Source: Actinokineospora iranica (lineage in GTDB: Bacteria > Actinomycetota > Actinomycetes > Mycobacteriales > Pseudonocardiaceae). Taken from it: DNA of 64,000 bases. The DNA lies in assembly GCF_900101685.1 (NCBI RefSeq), contig NZ_FMZZ01000013.1:62001-126000 (forward strand). Direction: 5' to 3'. This document shows positions 1-9,232 of the stretch, in pieces. The notes beneath the pieces were generated by a model. That model worked only from the letters and a program-made list of their open reading frames with translations. It made no database searches and was not told the origin of the DNA. The first letter of the stretch is position 1. Every line of letters begins with the position of its first letter. The translations under genes and the position numbers were made by a program.

Positions 1-495
1 AACGAGGGCAAGGCCTCCGCGAACAAGAAATGGCGCGAGGTGTTCGGGTCGGCGGTTCCGCTGGAGGCCAGCAAGGCGGCCCGCTCGTTCAAGGACACCG
101 AGGAGTTCATCGAGAGCCGGTACCCCGTCGACATCAGCGAGTCGCTCACGATCGACTGCAAGGTCACGCAGAACGGATGGCGCCCGGCGTCACTCCGGGA
201 GATGCTCAAGAACCAGACCTTGCTGCTCCCGAACAAGAAACTGACCTTCACCATCACCGGGTGCAGCGTCTCGCACCCATACGACGTGAAGTGGAAGGTG
301 CTGAACCGCGGAGACGAGGCCGAACGCCGGAACAACATCCGCGGGGAGATCATCTCACCTAACCATGCCGGCAACGCTCGACACGAGCAGACCAGCTTCC
401 GCGGCGAGCACGTCGTCGAGTGCTACATCATCAAGGACGGGATCGTGGTCGCACGGGACGTCATCGACGTGCCGATCAGCACCAACGCCCATTAG
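1..495 (+). CDS. CD-NTase (CBASS-type nucleotidyltransferase), C-terminal part, cut by window edge
   Basis: The frame is open from base 1, so the gene starts outside the window and only about 164 C-terminal residues are seen. They match the family-level pattern of the AGS-C sensor domain (Adenylyl/Guanylyl and SMODS C-terminal sensor): a W-K-V-x-N-R-G-D-E-A core near bases 290-325, then I-R-G-E-I, then an R-x-E-x-T-x-x-x-G-x-H-x-V-E segment, ending in V-A-R-D-V-I-x-V-P-I. This domain follows the nucleotidyltransferase core of SMODS/CD-NTase enzymes that make cyclic oligonucleotide alarms in anti-phage CBASS systems. The catalytic core and any effector lie to the left and cannot be checked. 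No CBASS effector follows on the right. Confidence 0.72.
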   Translation, partial: NEGKASANKKWREVFGSAVPLEASKAARSFKDTEEFIESRYPVDISESLTIDCKVTQNGWRPASLREMLKNQTLLLPNKKLTFTITGCSVSHPYDVKWKVLNRGDEAERRNNIRGEIISPNHAGNARHEQTSFRGEHVVECYIIKDGIVVARDVIDVPISTNAH

Positions 496-761
496 AGCGA
501 CCTGGTGCCGACGCCGCCAACACCAAGCCCGCACCAGCCACTACCGACGCCGCAGCCACCAACCGCCATGACCTGAACTGCCGTTGCAGTATTGGAAGGG
601 TGGCCCGAAGTCGGCGGCATGGCGGTGGTAGGTCGAGCTGAGGCTGCGCCCCAGACGTTGCCGTCCAGATCGAGCTCAGGCCGCAGGTCGTCGATCAAGG
701 CATGCAACGGGGCACGGTCATCGGCTTGGCGCGTGAAGCGTCCTCGGCATGCCCGCCGCTC

Positions 762-1481
762 TCAGCGCACAGAATAAGCGCGCGCGCAGTAGGGATCGGA
801 CGCCATCTCCCGAGACGCGAGCGATCCGGTCCCGGCAAGCTCGCGAATCCGCGCGACAAGGAACCCGCCCGCGGCCACCACGAGCCCGTCCTCGGCGGCG
901 ATGGGAACGTCGTAACCGCAGACCTCGCGCGTGCCGGGATCGCGAAAATAGACCCGGACGACCTCGGGACTCTGCGCCAGGAATCCGACCGGATAGGCGG
1001 TCTGCGCCCCGGCCTGGGGCGGCTGGTCGCTGAACCGGGCAAATGTTCCGCTGACGGCCCCGTAAATGGCCTCGCCCAGCCCGGCCGCAGGGTCCTCGCC
1101 GCCGCTAGAGAACGTCCGGGCGTCGACCACGCGAACCCCACGCCCGTCGATGCTCCAGCTGACGTCCGCACCGCCGATGACCGCCCCCAGGACGCGCCTG
1201 AGCGTGGAGACGTGACGGAAGTGGTTGACCTGCTGCCCATCGGCGTCCAGCAACGGGCAGTCGACCCCAATCGTCGTCGTCAAGTCGTCGCCGTCGAAGA
1301 CGAAGACCCGCGCAACTGTCGGTTGTGGACGTACCACTCCGCATACCGTGTAAGTGGAACCGGCCAGCGGCGTGGAGACGAACTCGGTCAACCGCTCGGC
1401 AAGCATCCAATAGAGAGTGTCCACAAGGGGCGAAGGGGTATGCTCGACCCCTTCGCCCCCGCGTGGGTCATTGACCGCCAT
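762..1481 (-). CDS. Hypothetical protein, 239 aa
   Basis: The gene has an ATG start and follows a secreted-protein gene by 15 bases on the same strand. The product has no obvious signal peptide or membrane segment. It looks like a globular alpha/beta protein with an N-terminal helical stretch (L-Y-W-M-L-A-E-R-L-T) and strand-rich segments such as T-Y-T-V-C-G-V-V and V-R-V-Y-F-R-D-P-G. I do not recognise the family. It is the last gene of the minus-strand block that begins with the conjugation genes, so it may be cargo or an accessory factor of the element. Confidence 0.6.
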   Translation of the reverse strand: MAVNDPRGGEGVEHTPSPLVDTLYWMLAERLTEFVSTPLAGSTYTVCGVVRPQPTVARVFVFDGDDLTTTIGVDCPLLDADGQQVNHFRHVSTLRRVLGAVIGGADVSWSIDGRGVRVVDARTFSSGGEDPAAGLGEAIYGAVSGTFARFSDQPPQAGAQTAYPVGFLAQSPEVVRVYFRDPGTREVCGYDVPIAAEDGLVVAAGGFLVARIRELAGTGSLASREMASDPYCARAYSVR

Positions 1482-1496
1482 AGAACGACTATACCT

Positions 1497-2096
1497 TTAG
1501 CCGTTCGCGTTGACGGCGTTGGGGCAGCGGTTCACGCCCACGCAGAACGCTGTGATCGTGCCGATGTATTTGCCGTCGAACGTGACGTGCGAGCCGTCCT
1601 CCGTGCGGTTCGCCAGTTGCGCAACGGTGTGGATCTGGGCGATCGTGACGTTCCCCGAGACCAGGTAGCCGTTGTACTCCGCGTGCGCGCCTTGGTCGAC
1701 AGCGGGCTTGCTGCGGTACGCGGCCGTGAGGGCCTTGAACGAGTACAGGTTGTGGTTGTCGGCATAGTGCTCGTAACCCCAGCCGGTAGGGCCGGGGGTG
1801 CCGTGCCTGGTGGGGATCCGGAAGCCGCGGGGGTCGGTGTCGATCTGATTGATGTCGTACCAGTGCTGCGGCGGGTCGAGCGGCGCGCTTTCCATGCGGG
1901 CCCCCGCGGGCGCGGGAGAGAAGTGCGGGTTGGCCGCCTCTTCCGCCCCTACCAGGGCGATGTACTCCTGCTCGGAAACCCACCGCATCGTCGGCACTTG
2001 CGACGCGCCCGCAGACGCGTCGGCACCCGCCGCAGGCGCGGCGGCGGCGGCCAGCACCACGGCGGCGATCAGGGCGGACAAGCCAAGTGCTTTCAC
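1497..2096 (-). CDS. Secreted protein, 199 aa, unknown function
   Basis: The GTG start at 2096 is chosen because a strong GAGGAGG ribosome site lies five bases upstream. A longer ATG start at 2117 would put that site inside the gene. The product begins with a Sec signal peptide (K-A-L-G-L-S-A-L-I-A-A-V-V-L-A, then A-A-P-A-A-G-A cleavage region). The mature part is hydrophilic with many Tyr, His and Trp residues and two Cys near the C-terminus (F-C-V-G-V-N-R-C). I do not recognise a family. It sits downstream of the transfer genes on the same strand and may act at the cell surface during mating, but that is inference. Confidence 0.65.
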   Translation of the reverse strand: MKALGLSALIAAVVLAAAAAPAAGADASAGASQVPTMRWVSEQEYIALVGAEEAANPHFSPAPAGARMESAPLDPPQHWYDINQIDTDPRGFRIPTRHGTPGPTGWGYEHYADNHNLYSFKALTAAYRSKPAVDQGAHAEYNGYLVSGNVTIAQIHTVAQLANRTEDGSHVTFDGKYIGTITAFCVGVNRCPNAVNANG

Positions 2097-2347
2097 AGAT
2101 CCTCCTCGGATATGCACAGGAGATCCAGGCGCGCAGAACCAATCGGCGCGCCTGACGCAGATCCCGGCCGCGCGCGAAACGAAGCATCCCCAGTAGATTC
2201 CCCAGAGCGCGACGGCTGAGACCGACGCTAGCGGACGGCCGTCACTCGAACCAGCGGTTTAGCCAAACCGGACCCAAGTACACACAACCGGAAGAAAAAG
2301 TCCAACATAACCAACGTGTACGGCCGCGCGGCCTTGGCGCCTGCTGG

Positions 2348-2593
2348 TCAGGCCCGCCACTCCGGCGTTCGTTCGGGAGACGCCTCGGCAAGCGCCTCCC
2401 GCAACGCGTCGGCGGGCAGGTTGGTGCCGTACCCGGGGTAGCCGGACTGACGCTTCCGGACTTCGAATGCAATAGCAGCTGCGTACTCGTCGGCGGGCTG
2501 AAGCGGACGACGCCGACCTCACCTTGGGGTCCAAAGTAGAGCGTCGGACTCTTATCAGGTCCGTCGGCGAGGGTGATCTCCGAGCACGTTCAT
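2348..2593 (-). pseudogene. Small gene with two apparent frameshifts
   Basis: No single frame spans this interval, but three consecutive frames join into a coherent protein of about 80 residues. ATG at 2593 gives M-N-V-L-G. A second frame continues E-I-T-L-A-D-G-P-D-K-S-P-T-L-Y-F-G-P-Q-G and on to V-G-V-V-R-F. A third gives A-D-E-Y-A-A-A-I-A-F-E-V-R and ends E-W-R-A at a TGA (2348-2350). It follows the DUF4913 gene by 20 bases on the same strand. The family is not recognised. The two single-base shifts may be real decay or sequence errors. Confidence 0.5.
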
Positions 2594-2613
2594 CGGTGAG
2601 ATTCCGCTGTCTC

Positions 2614-3228
2614 TCACCCGCCCTGATCAAGCTGTTCCGGTCCGGTCTCGCGGTGATTGTCAGCGACGACCACGTGTTCTTCCGACAAGGTGAACCGGTC
2701 GGAGCGTGGGGCGAGCGGTGAGCGGCGGTGTTTGCCGTCGAGGCAGTCGGGGTGGACCCAGTTGCGGGTCATGCGGTCTGTGAAAGCCGGTCGCCATTGG
2801 TGCAGCCAGTACTGCGCATCCCGTGCCGTGGCACCCTTTCCCATGTTGGCTTCCCGCCAGCTGTAGGCGAGTGCGGCGACTTCGAGGGCCAGTCCGGTGT
2901 GTTGGCGCCAGCAGTCGGGGATCGGGCGGGCGGAGCTGCCGTCGGTGCCGACGAGGGTGGTGTTGTACCAGCCGATGAAGTTGTCGACGGTGAAGCGCGG
3001 GTCCAGGTCCGAGTCGGGGTCGTCCTCGGCCGCGGCGGGTGGGCTGTACCAGACCCACGGGGCGGGCTCGTGGGGTTTCCGTTCGGCGGGTTCTTGGTTG
3101 CCGAGCGCGTCGACCTTGGCTTCGAGGTCGTGCAGGCGTTCTTCGACTTGTTCCAGGATTTCCGCCAGCGCCGCGATCTGGTCGTCGCGGCCCTGTTCGT
3201 CGTCGTTCGGGGGTGCCTGGTCGTCCAT
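2614..3228 (-). CDS. DUF4913 domain protein, 204 aa
   Basis: The start is the ATG at 3228, one base past the TGA of the upstream coupling-protein gene, which gives translational coupling. An acidic, coiled-coil-prone N-terminus (Q-I-A-A-L-A-E-I-L-E-Q-V-E-E-R-L) is followed by the DUF4913 signature: F-I-G-W-Y-N-T-T-L, a central C-W-R-Q-H segment, then S-W-R-E-A and W-V-H-P-D-C-L. DUF4913 proteins are commonly encoded beside TraG/VirD4-type genes of actinobacterial conjugative elements. The molecular role is unknown; a cytoplasmic partner of the coupling protein is plausible. Confidence 0.75.
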   Translation of the reverse strand: MDDQAPPNDDEQGRDDQIAALAEILEQVEERLHDLEAKVDALGNQEPAERKPHEPAPWVWYSPPAAAEDDPDSDLDPRFTVDNFIGWYNTTLVGTDGSSARPIPDCWRQHTGLALEVAALAYSWREANMGKGATARDAQYWLHQWRPAFTDRMTRNWVHPDCLDGKHRRSPLAPRSDRFTLSEEHVVVADNHRETGPEQLDQGG

Positions 3229-3229
3229 G

Positions 3230-5077
3230 TCACGACCTCGTCGGGTCGCTTGTTCGGGCCATGCCGTTCGCGTCGAGGGGAACGTGGGCGTCTCGGACGG
3301 CTTCGACGTGTTGGCGGATGGTCTTCCAGTCGGGCCGCTGGGAGACGTCGCGGGTGTGGGCGAGGATGGGGTCAAGATGCCGATGAATCACCAGGACCCG
3401 GCCGCGGCGGATGCCGCGCACGTCGCCGGGGCGGTACGTAGGGACGGTCTCGGTGCCGTAGGAGGTGTGGGACTGGCCCAGCATTCCGGCGCTCTGCTCC
3501 TGGTAGCGGACGCGCTCGTGGTGGCCGGTCAGGGTGGAGACCCATTCCAGGGTGGTGGGGTCCTTGATGCCGCCCCACACGCTCAAGGTGGTCGTGTTGT
3601 CCAACAGTTGCCGGGTGCGCTCTGGGGTGAAGACGTCTTCCAGCGCGGCCAGGGATTGCGCACCCCAGTGGATGAGCACGCCGCGTCCTGCCGAGTCCGA
3701 GACGATATCGGGGAGCTGGGGGATCGGGGTTGCGTTGGTCAGCTCGTCGAGGATGGCGGTCGCGGGCGGGTCGAGGCGCCGGTGGGGTGTGCGCAGGGCG
3801 GCTTCCTGGGCGGTGGTCAGCCAGTGCTCGACCAGCGCGGTCAGGACCGGCGCGGCCTGGGCTGCCTGGTGTTGCCCGGCGACGAGGTAGAGCGAGCCGC
3901 GGCGGGCGATGAAGTCCGCCACGTCGAACTCGTGTCCCGGTTCAGGGGTGGACAGGGTGCGGATGTTCGGGTCCATGAAGGGCTCGACGACCCTGCGCAC
4001 ACTGAGCCAGACGGCGTCGGAGGTCTCGGCGACCATGCCGATCTCGGTCCTGAGATTTCTGGCGTGTTCGTCGAACCCGGCCTCCTGCAGCAGCCGCACG
4101 GGCTCTTGGTCGACGGGTTTGCTCATGGCCCAGCGGACCAGGTCGTCGACCGTGCGCTGGTGGCAGGCGGCTGCCAGGAAGTAGCACTGGAGCACGATCT
4201 TGGCCCGCCCGCGGAACACGCGGTCGTTTCCGCCGACGTCGGACAAGCCGATCGAGGACGCCTCCACCATGGTGTGCGCGCGGCGATAGGCCACCGAGGG
4301 GTCTTGGCACCCCTGCATCGGCGACCACTGCAAGCGTGCAGGCCAGCCGACAGCGCCGGTGGCGTCGGCGACCAGCACCGGCCCGGCATCCGGTCGTTGC
4401 GCGCGCAGAATGCCGCTGAACTCAAGCAGATCCGGCTTGGTCGTGCTGCAGAGCACGGCTCCCGGAGCGCCGATGACCTTGTGCACGAGATCGCGCCGGG
4501 ATTTGCCGCTCTGGGTGGGGGCGAGGGTGCCGGTGGGGTTCTCGAAGGGGGTGCACATCGGCTGCTTCCACGGGGTCAGGTGCAGTGGTGCGGCCACGTC
4601 CTCCAGCGGGGCCTGTTCGCGGGCGGCGGCGGTCATGGTCGGTCTGGTCCATTGCGCTGTGCGGCGCGCTGCCGACAGGGACAGCTCGGCGCGGATGTCG
4701 GCCCGGCTGGCGTGTCCTGCCGGGGTTCTGCCGAACAACCGCACCAGCACCACGGCCGCGACGAGGACCGGTGTCGTGGCGACTACGGCCACCGCTCCGG
4801 TGACCACCCAGTACATGCCCGCGTGCCCCGCCAGGGCGTCCGACCACGGCGGCCCGAGGTCGGCACCAGGTTGTGCGGGGTGGGCCAGGATGGCGAGCAC
4901 CTCGTCGACCCATCGGCCCGGCGCGGGCATCGACCACGGGCCGTCGAGCAGGGCGGTGGTGACTGCGGCGCCGGTCATCAGCAGCGCGGCGGTGAGCACC
5001 AGCAGGCACAGGCCCGCGAGGGCTGCCAGCAGCACCGCGACGTCGCGGTGGACGATGGAGGGGGAATTCGTCCTCAT
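3230..5077 (-). CDS. VirD4/TraG-type conjugative coupling protein, 615 aa
   Basis: This membrane-anchored ATPase should link the DNA substrate to the secretion channel. Two N-terminal membrane segments lie at about residues 13-36 and 88-115. A Walker A motif A-P-T-Q-S-G-K-S follows at about 186-193, and the Walker B-like segment T-A-I-L-D-E-L-T-N is in the C-terminal half, followed by a G-R-G-V-L-I-H-W-G-A-Q-S sensor segment as in the TraG/TraD family. The ATG overlaps the TGA of the NlpC/P60 gene. The length is normal for actinobacterial TraG homologues, and the neighbours confirm a type IV secretion operon. Confidence 0.88.
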   Translation of the reverse strand: MRTNSPSIVHRDVAVLLAALAGLCLLVLTAALLMTGAAVTTALLDGPWSMPAPGRWVDEVLAILAHPAQPGADLGPPWSDALAGHAGMYWVVTGAVAVVATTPVLVAAVVLVRLFGRTPAGHASRADIRAELSLSAARRTAQWTRPTMTAAAREQAPLEDVAAPLHLTPWKQPMCTPFENPTGTLAPTQSGKSRRDLVHKVIGAPGAVLCSTTKPDLLEFSGILRAQRPDAGPVLVADATGAVGWPARLQWSPMQGCQDPSVAYRRAHTMVEASSIGLSDVGGNDRVFRGRAKIVLQCYFLAAACHQRTVDDLVRWAMSKPVDQEPVRLLQEAGFDEHARNLRTEIGMVAETSDAVWLSVRRVVEPFMDPNIRTLSTPEPGHEFDVADFIARRGSLYLVAGQHQAAQAAPVLTALVEHWLTTAQEAALRTPHRRLDPPATAILDELTNATPIPQLPDIVSDSAGRGVLIHWGAQSLAALEDVFTPERTRQLLDNTTTLSVWGGIKDPTTLEWVSTLTGHHERVRYQEQSAGMLGQSHTSYGTETVPTYRPGDVRGIRRGRVLVIHRHLDPILAHTRDVSQRPDWKTIRQHVEAVRDAHVPLDANGMARTSDPTRS

Positions 5078-6228
5078 AGCCGCGAGTCACCGCCTGTCGA
5101 GGGCCCGCCGCCGTCGCCGGCCGCCACCCTGCGGATGGCCACGATCTTCGATTTCCAGGAGTCGAGGGTGGTGAGGATGACGCCGCGGGTCTCGTCGTAG
5201 GCGTCGACCATGTACCCGTTGCCCACGTACATCCCGACGTGCCCCGGTGCTGCCGGTGTGCCGTCGGCGCCCGGAATGAACACGAGGTCCCCAGGCTGGA
5301 GCGCGGCGATCGAGCCGACCGGCACGCCGTCGTGGACCTGGGTGGCGGTGGTGCGGGAGATCCCGACCCCGGCGTGCGCCCAGGCGGCCTGCGTCAAGCC
5401 GCTGCAGTCGAAAGCATCGGGCCCTTCTGCGCCCCACTTGTACGGTTTACCGACCTGGGCCAGCGCGTAGGTGACCGCGGCCGAGTGCACCTGGTCGGGC
5501 GGCACCGTGAACCCGGGCGGCAGCCGTTTCGGGTCGAGGTCTTCCGGGTTCAGGTTGCCCCTGCCCTTGTCCGGGCAGCCGGTCGCGGCGTGGTCGTACT
5601 GAGCCAGGGCAATGTCGGGGGCTTGTGGCACGGGGTTGTCGGGGCCCTGCCAGAAGCGGGCGACGAGCTCAGCCGCCGCCGCTTCGCGCGGTGCGTATCG
5701 GTCCGGGTAGGCCGACCGCTGCACCGCCTGCTCCGCGGCGCCGGTCGGCATGGTCTCCCAGTTGGGGAGGGCGATGAGGTGGTCGTAGAACTTGCCCGCC
5801 GCGTAGGTCGGATTGAGGATCTGCTCCGGACTGCCCCACCCCTGGCTGGGGCGCTGCTGGAACAGCCCGAGTGAGTCCCTGTCGCCGTGGTTCACGTTGC
5901 GCAGTTCGGACTCGACCATCGCGGTGGCCAGCGCCAGCACGGCGGCGCGCTTGGGCAACCGGCGCTCGACGGCCACTGCGACGATCAACTGGGCGTTGGC
6001 GAGCTGCTCGCCGCTGAACTGTTCGTCCCCGACCGGCTGCGACACGCCACCCGGCCCGTAGTCGGCGAACTGGACGGTCGCGCACTCCACGACGGCCACC
6101 GCGGTGGACGCGCTGGCCTGCTGCGCCATCAGGGCTGCGCCGAGCAGGAGGGCAGGAACCACCACAACGCCGTACACCGCCGCGACCGCGGCGACCACTG
6201 CTCTTGAGCTTGTCGACATCGCGGTCAC
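5074..6228 (-). CDS. NlpC/P60 peptidoglycan hydrolase of the transfer apparatus, about 384 aa
   Basis: An N-terminal membrane/signal segment (V-V-A-A-V-A-A-V-Y-G-V-V-V-V-P-A) precedes a region resembling a lysozyme-like domain (E-S-E-L-R-N-V and S-L-G-L-F-Q-Q-R-P-S-Q-G-W-G). The C-terminus is an NlpC/P60 endopeptidase domain with the catalytic Cys in F-D-C-S-G-L-T-Q and the His in P-G-H-V-G-M-Y-V. It probably opens the cell wall locally so the mating channel can cross it, the role of VirB1-like hydrolases. The start may be the GTG at 6228, which overlaps the VirB4 stop as GTGA, or the ATG at 6219; the GTG has the better upstream purines. Confidence 0.85.
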   Translation of the reverse strand: MTAMSTSSRAVVAAVAAVYGVVVVPALLLGAALMAQQASASTAVAVVECATVQFADYGPGGVSQPVGDEQFSGEQLANAQLIVAVAVERRLPKRAAVLALATAMVESELRNVNHGDRDSLGLFQQRPSQGWGSPEQILNPTYAAGKFYDHLIALPNWETMPTGAAEQAVQRSAYPDRYAPREAAAAELVARFWQGPDNPVPQAPDIALAQYDHAATGCPDKGRGNLNPEDLDPKRLPPGFTVPPDQVHSAAVTYALAQVGKPYKWGAEGPDAFDCSGLTQAAWAHAGVGISRTTATQVHDGVPVGSIAALQPGDLVFIPGADGTPAAPGHVGMYVGNGYMVDAYDETRGVILTTLDSWKSKIVAIRRVAAGDGGGPSTGGDSRL

Positions 6229-7733
6229 CCGGCTTTCTGCCGGCGCAGTTGGGCATTGGTGTCGAAGATGCGCCGCTCGGTGCGCGAAAGGACGGCCTGC
6301 ACCTTGTGGCCTGCGTTGCTCTCGACCTTCCACAAGGCCCGTCCGGTGCGCTCCATGGCCCAGCCGGTCACCACCTCCTGCTCCCGCTCCGACAGCGAGA
6401 AAGCCTCCGCCAGCTCCCCCGCCACCCGAGTGGATTGACCGAACAGAATTCGGGTCGAGCACAGGGAGAGCAAGTCCTTGGCGATGGCCACCTCCTGCGA
6501 CCCCGCGGAACCGACCGAGAGCGGGTCGGCGGGGTTGTGCATCACCAGGATTTGGATCTTCTTCTCGGCGCGGGACAGCCGTAGGTCGGCGTCGACGGCT
6601 TGGACAGCGCGCAGGCCCAGGCGCATCTGCCGCCAGACCTCGTCGCGGACGACGATGCGGATCTCGCCGTCGTCCTGCAGGTCGGTCATCATGCTCGACC
6701 ACGACCCGAGACAGGTCAGCGCCACGGCGACAACCTGGTCTCCGCGTGAGCGCAGCCGCGACAGGTCCATCGACTGGATCGGCGAGGACCAGTCGAGCTC
6801 GAAGTTCGTCTGCTGGTCGAACAATCCGCTCAGTGGCCCGGTGACCAGGTTGCCGAGCGCGTCGGTCATCGGCCGCAACGTGTCCAGGAACTGGCGGCGG
6901 TCCGCGAACCGGGTACGGCTCCACAGGTCGTCGTCCGGCTCTGCCAGCTCGCGCTGAACGTCGGGGATCGTGATCGGCCGCAGGTGCGTGTATCCGTCGC
7001 CGACGCCGACCAGGCGGGTCAGGACCGCGGACAGCACGGCCTCGTCGGTGACGGTGGGCCGGTAGCCCTGTGCCTCGGCGAGCGCCACCATCAGCTTGGT
7101 CCAGCGCGCCAGCACCCCGGTGAGTTCCTCCTTCTGCCGGGCGACCGACCATTTCGTCCAGCGTGCTTGCACCGGGCCGAGATCGAGGGCGTTGAGCCTG
7201 GCGGGGCTGCCGCTGCCCAGGACGATCGGCGTGGCCCCCAGCGCGCGTAGCAGCGGGCTGTACTCGCCCTTGACGTCGCCGCTGATCAACGTTTTGACCC
7301 CGAAGGCCATCATCCGCAGCAGGAACGCCACCACCGTCGAGGACTTCCCCCGCCCCGGCTCTCCGAAGATCACGAGGTTGGGGTTGGTAACCAGGCCGCG
7401 CAGCACCCACTCGATCGGGTGGCAGTAGAAGGCCCCGCCGGAGAGGGTGTCGTACCCGATCCTCGCGCCGACAGGAGGAACACCGTTGGCTGCCAACAGG
7501 GGGAAAAGGCCGCCGATCTCGCTGGTCGCCGCTCGGTACACGGTCATCGGGGCTTCCACCGGCGACCAGCCCTCACCGGCACGTGCCCGCCCACGACGCG
7601 GCGCGACCGCCCTGTTGACCCGCTGCCGCTCGACTCGCCGAGGAGGCGCAGGCGCCGAGGTGGTGGCGGGCAGCGAACCGAAGTCCCGCAGAAGTCCCGC
7701 GGCGCTGCGTTCGCGCGACGTTCGGCGGCTCAT
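6225..7733 (-). CDS. VirB4/TrbE-type secretion ATPase, 502 aa
   Basis: This is the energising ATPase of the mating apparatus. Walker A reads F-G-E-P-G-R-G-K-S-S at about residues 123-132, and a later I-R-I-V-V-R-D-E-V-W segment fits Walker B. The region I-Q-I-L-V-M-H-N-P followed by a C-S-T-R-I-L-F-G-Q segment is typical of actinobacterial VirB4-like proteins. An Arg/Pro/Ala-rich tail of about 60 residues precedes the domain. The ATG overlaps the stop of the upstream SCO6880-type gene as ATGA. It is shorter than proteobacterial VirB4 because the N-terminal portion is carried by the separate SCO6880 protein. Confidence 0.86.
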   Translation of the reverse strand: MSRRTSRERSAAGLLRDFGSLPATTSAPAPPRRVERQRVNRAVAPRRGRARAGEGWSPVEAPMTVYRAATSEIGGLFPLLAANGVPPVGARIGYDTLSGGAFYCHPIEWVLRGLVTNPNLVIFGEPGRGKSSTVVAFLLRMMAFGVKTLISGDVKGEYSPLLRALGATPIVLGSGSPARLNALDLGPVQARWTKWSVARQKEELTGVLARWTKLMVALAEAQGYRPTVTDEAVLSAVLTRLVGVGDGYTHLRPITIPDVQRELAEPDDDLWSRTRFADRRQFLDTLRPMTDALGNLVTGPLSGLFDQQTNFELDWSSPIQSMDLSRLRSRGDQVVAVALTCLGSWSSMMTDLQDDGEIRIVVRDEVWRQMRLGLRAVQAVDADLRLSRAEKKIQILVMHNPADPLSVGSAGSQEVAIAKDLLSLCSTRILFGQSTRVAGELAEAFSLSEREQEVVTGWAMERTGRALWKVESNAGHKVQAVLSRTERRIFDTNAQLRRQKAG

Positions 7734-9232
7734 GTCAGCCCCCTACGGTGTCGGGGCAGGCCGATACCCACCGGCAACACCGCCACGACGAACCCGGAAT
7801 CCTGCGCCAAATCCAGGCGCAGCAGCCGGAACCGACCCGAGGCATCGTTTTCCAAGCGGGCGGCGTGATCCTCGATGGACCACTCCCGGGGCACGGTCAC
7901 CGACGCCGCGACGGCGAACCGGACCATCGTGTGCCCAGCCGCCACAGCGCGCTCCTGCGCGCGAGCCCCGCCGGCCTCGCGCTCGTCCATCGCCGACCGG
8001 TTGAAACCCTTGCGCCCCTTCCAGTCCGCCATGACGTTCGACCGGAACCGACCGGCGCGCACGGCCCGCTGCGCCCGGTGAGAATCCATCACCTCGTAGT
8101 GGATGGCCACCGTCCGCCGCTCGCCCGCGGCGCGCACCGCCAGCAGCGGCCCCAACGACCCGAACACGGTGCCGCCCTCCGGCATGAGCACGGTGTAGGA
8201 CGCGGTGGTGTAGCCGTCGTGGCTGTACGCGCGCGGGGACGGGGAGGGCGCCTCGGTGGGTCCGGCAGCCGCCTTCTCCAACTTCGCTCCTTCGGCCCCG
8301 TGTTCTGCTGCCGCGGCGAGAGCCGACCGGGTCGAGGGGTTGAAGCCCGTGCGGATCGCCCAGGCCATCCCCGCTCCGTCAAGCCACTCGACGGAGCGGA
8401 CTCCGAGCGACTTGAGCGGGTCCTCCACACCGTCGAGCACCCGGTACAGCGCCAACGCCCGCCCGTCGACACCGCCCCCGGCCGCTGCGGCCGGTTTGCG
8501 GAGCTTGTCCTCCGGGCCGGAGATGGTCACGAAAATCTCGTGCCGCACCGACAGGCTCCCGATCGCGCGATCCAGCTCGTCGGAGGACTGGCGCACCAGC
8601 GGCGGCGCAGTACTCACCTGGTGCTTGGCACGCCACAGCTCGTACTCGGTGCCGTCGTCGGGCACGGTGCGCACCAGCAGGCTCATCCGGTCGACGACCT
8701 CGCGGTGGCCCAGCGACAACAGCAGGGTGCCCAGCCGGGCCGCCAGCCGCTCGCACTGCTCGTCGGACAACATCCCGGCCCCGGAATGGGTGAGCCGAGC
8801 GGTGGCGCCCCACCGCCCGTCACCGGTGTCGTGGATCAGGCAGACCCGCCCCGCGTCCCGCAGTGGCGGGCCGTCGGGGAACGCCAGGCGGGCCAGGACA
8901 CCGGGCAGGTCCGGCTCATCGGGGGCCACCGGCACGCCCGCGGCGGCCTTGGACTGCCACCGCGACCAGCCGGTCAAGATCCCCACCTGGAACAACACGA
9001 AGTGCCCCATCCACCGCACCGCGGGTCGGCCGCGGACGGGGACCACGACCAGTCCGGCGACCGCCCCGCAGATGAGCAGCAGCAGCGCCGCGTCGGCGAA
9101 CCTCCCATCGGAGATCGCCCACAGCACCGGCAGGATCAGCAGCACGCACGCCACGCTCTGGACCGGGGTCAACCCCAGCATCCAGGTCGAGCGCTCACGC
9201 TTGTTCAGGTCCCGGTAGATCCGAGTGGACAT
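7730..9232 (-). CDS. SCO6880-family membrane protein of the conjugation apparatus, 500 aa
   Basis: Two or three hydrophobic helices sit within the first 90 residues (S-V-A-C-V-L-L-I-L-P-V-L-W-A and A-L-L-L-L-I-C-G-A-V-A-G-L-V-V-V). A long cytoplasmic domain resembling the N-terminal half of VirB4 proteins follows. The order SCO6880-VirB4-NlpC/P60-TraG is conserved in actinobacterial ICEs. The start ATG at 9232 overlaps the upstream stop as TGATG; a GTG three bases earlier is also possible. It probably anchors the VirB4 ATPase, like a fused VirB3-VirB4 N-terminus; this role is inferred from context. Confidence 0.8.
   Translation of the reverse strand: MSTRIYRDLNKRERSTWMLGLTPVQSVACVLLILPVLWAISDGRFADAALLLLICGAVAGLVVVPVRGRPAVRWMGHFVLFQVGILTGWSRWQSKAAAGVPVAPDEPDLPGVLARLAFPDGPPLRDAGRVCLIHDTGDGRWGATARLTHSGAGMLSDEQCERLAARLGTLLLSLGHREVVDRMSLLVRTVPDDGTEYELWRAKHQVSTAPPLVRQSSDELDRAIGSLSVRHEIFVTISGPEDKLRKPAAAAGGGVDGRALALYRVLDGVEDPLKSLGVRSVEWLDGAGMAWAIRTGFNPSTRSALAAAAEHGAEGAKLEKAAAGPTEAPSPSPRAYSHDGYTTASYTVLMPEGGTVFGSLGPLLAVRAAGERRTVAIHYEVMDSHRAQRAVRAGRFRSNVMADWKGRKGFNRSAMDEREAGGARAQERAVAAGHTMVRFAVAASVTVPREWSIEDHAARLENDASGRFRLLRLDLAQDSGFVVAVLPVGIGLPRHRRGLT

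Noticed and set aside
702-2219. Long plus-strand frame across the first two minus-strand genes
   Set aside because: It covers two genes with proper starts and a signal peptide on the other strand and has shadow-like composition.
2897-5200. Open frame of 767 codons on the plus strand opposite the TraG gene
   Set aside because: It is antisense to well-supported conjugation genes, has Gly/Arg/Val-biased composition and no domain. It is a shadow caused by high GC.
5074-7410. Extended frame joining the NlpC/P60 gene to upstream sequence
   Set aside because: The N-terminal 390 codons are the wrong frame of the VirB4 gene. The real start is at 6228 or 6219.
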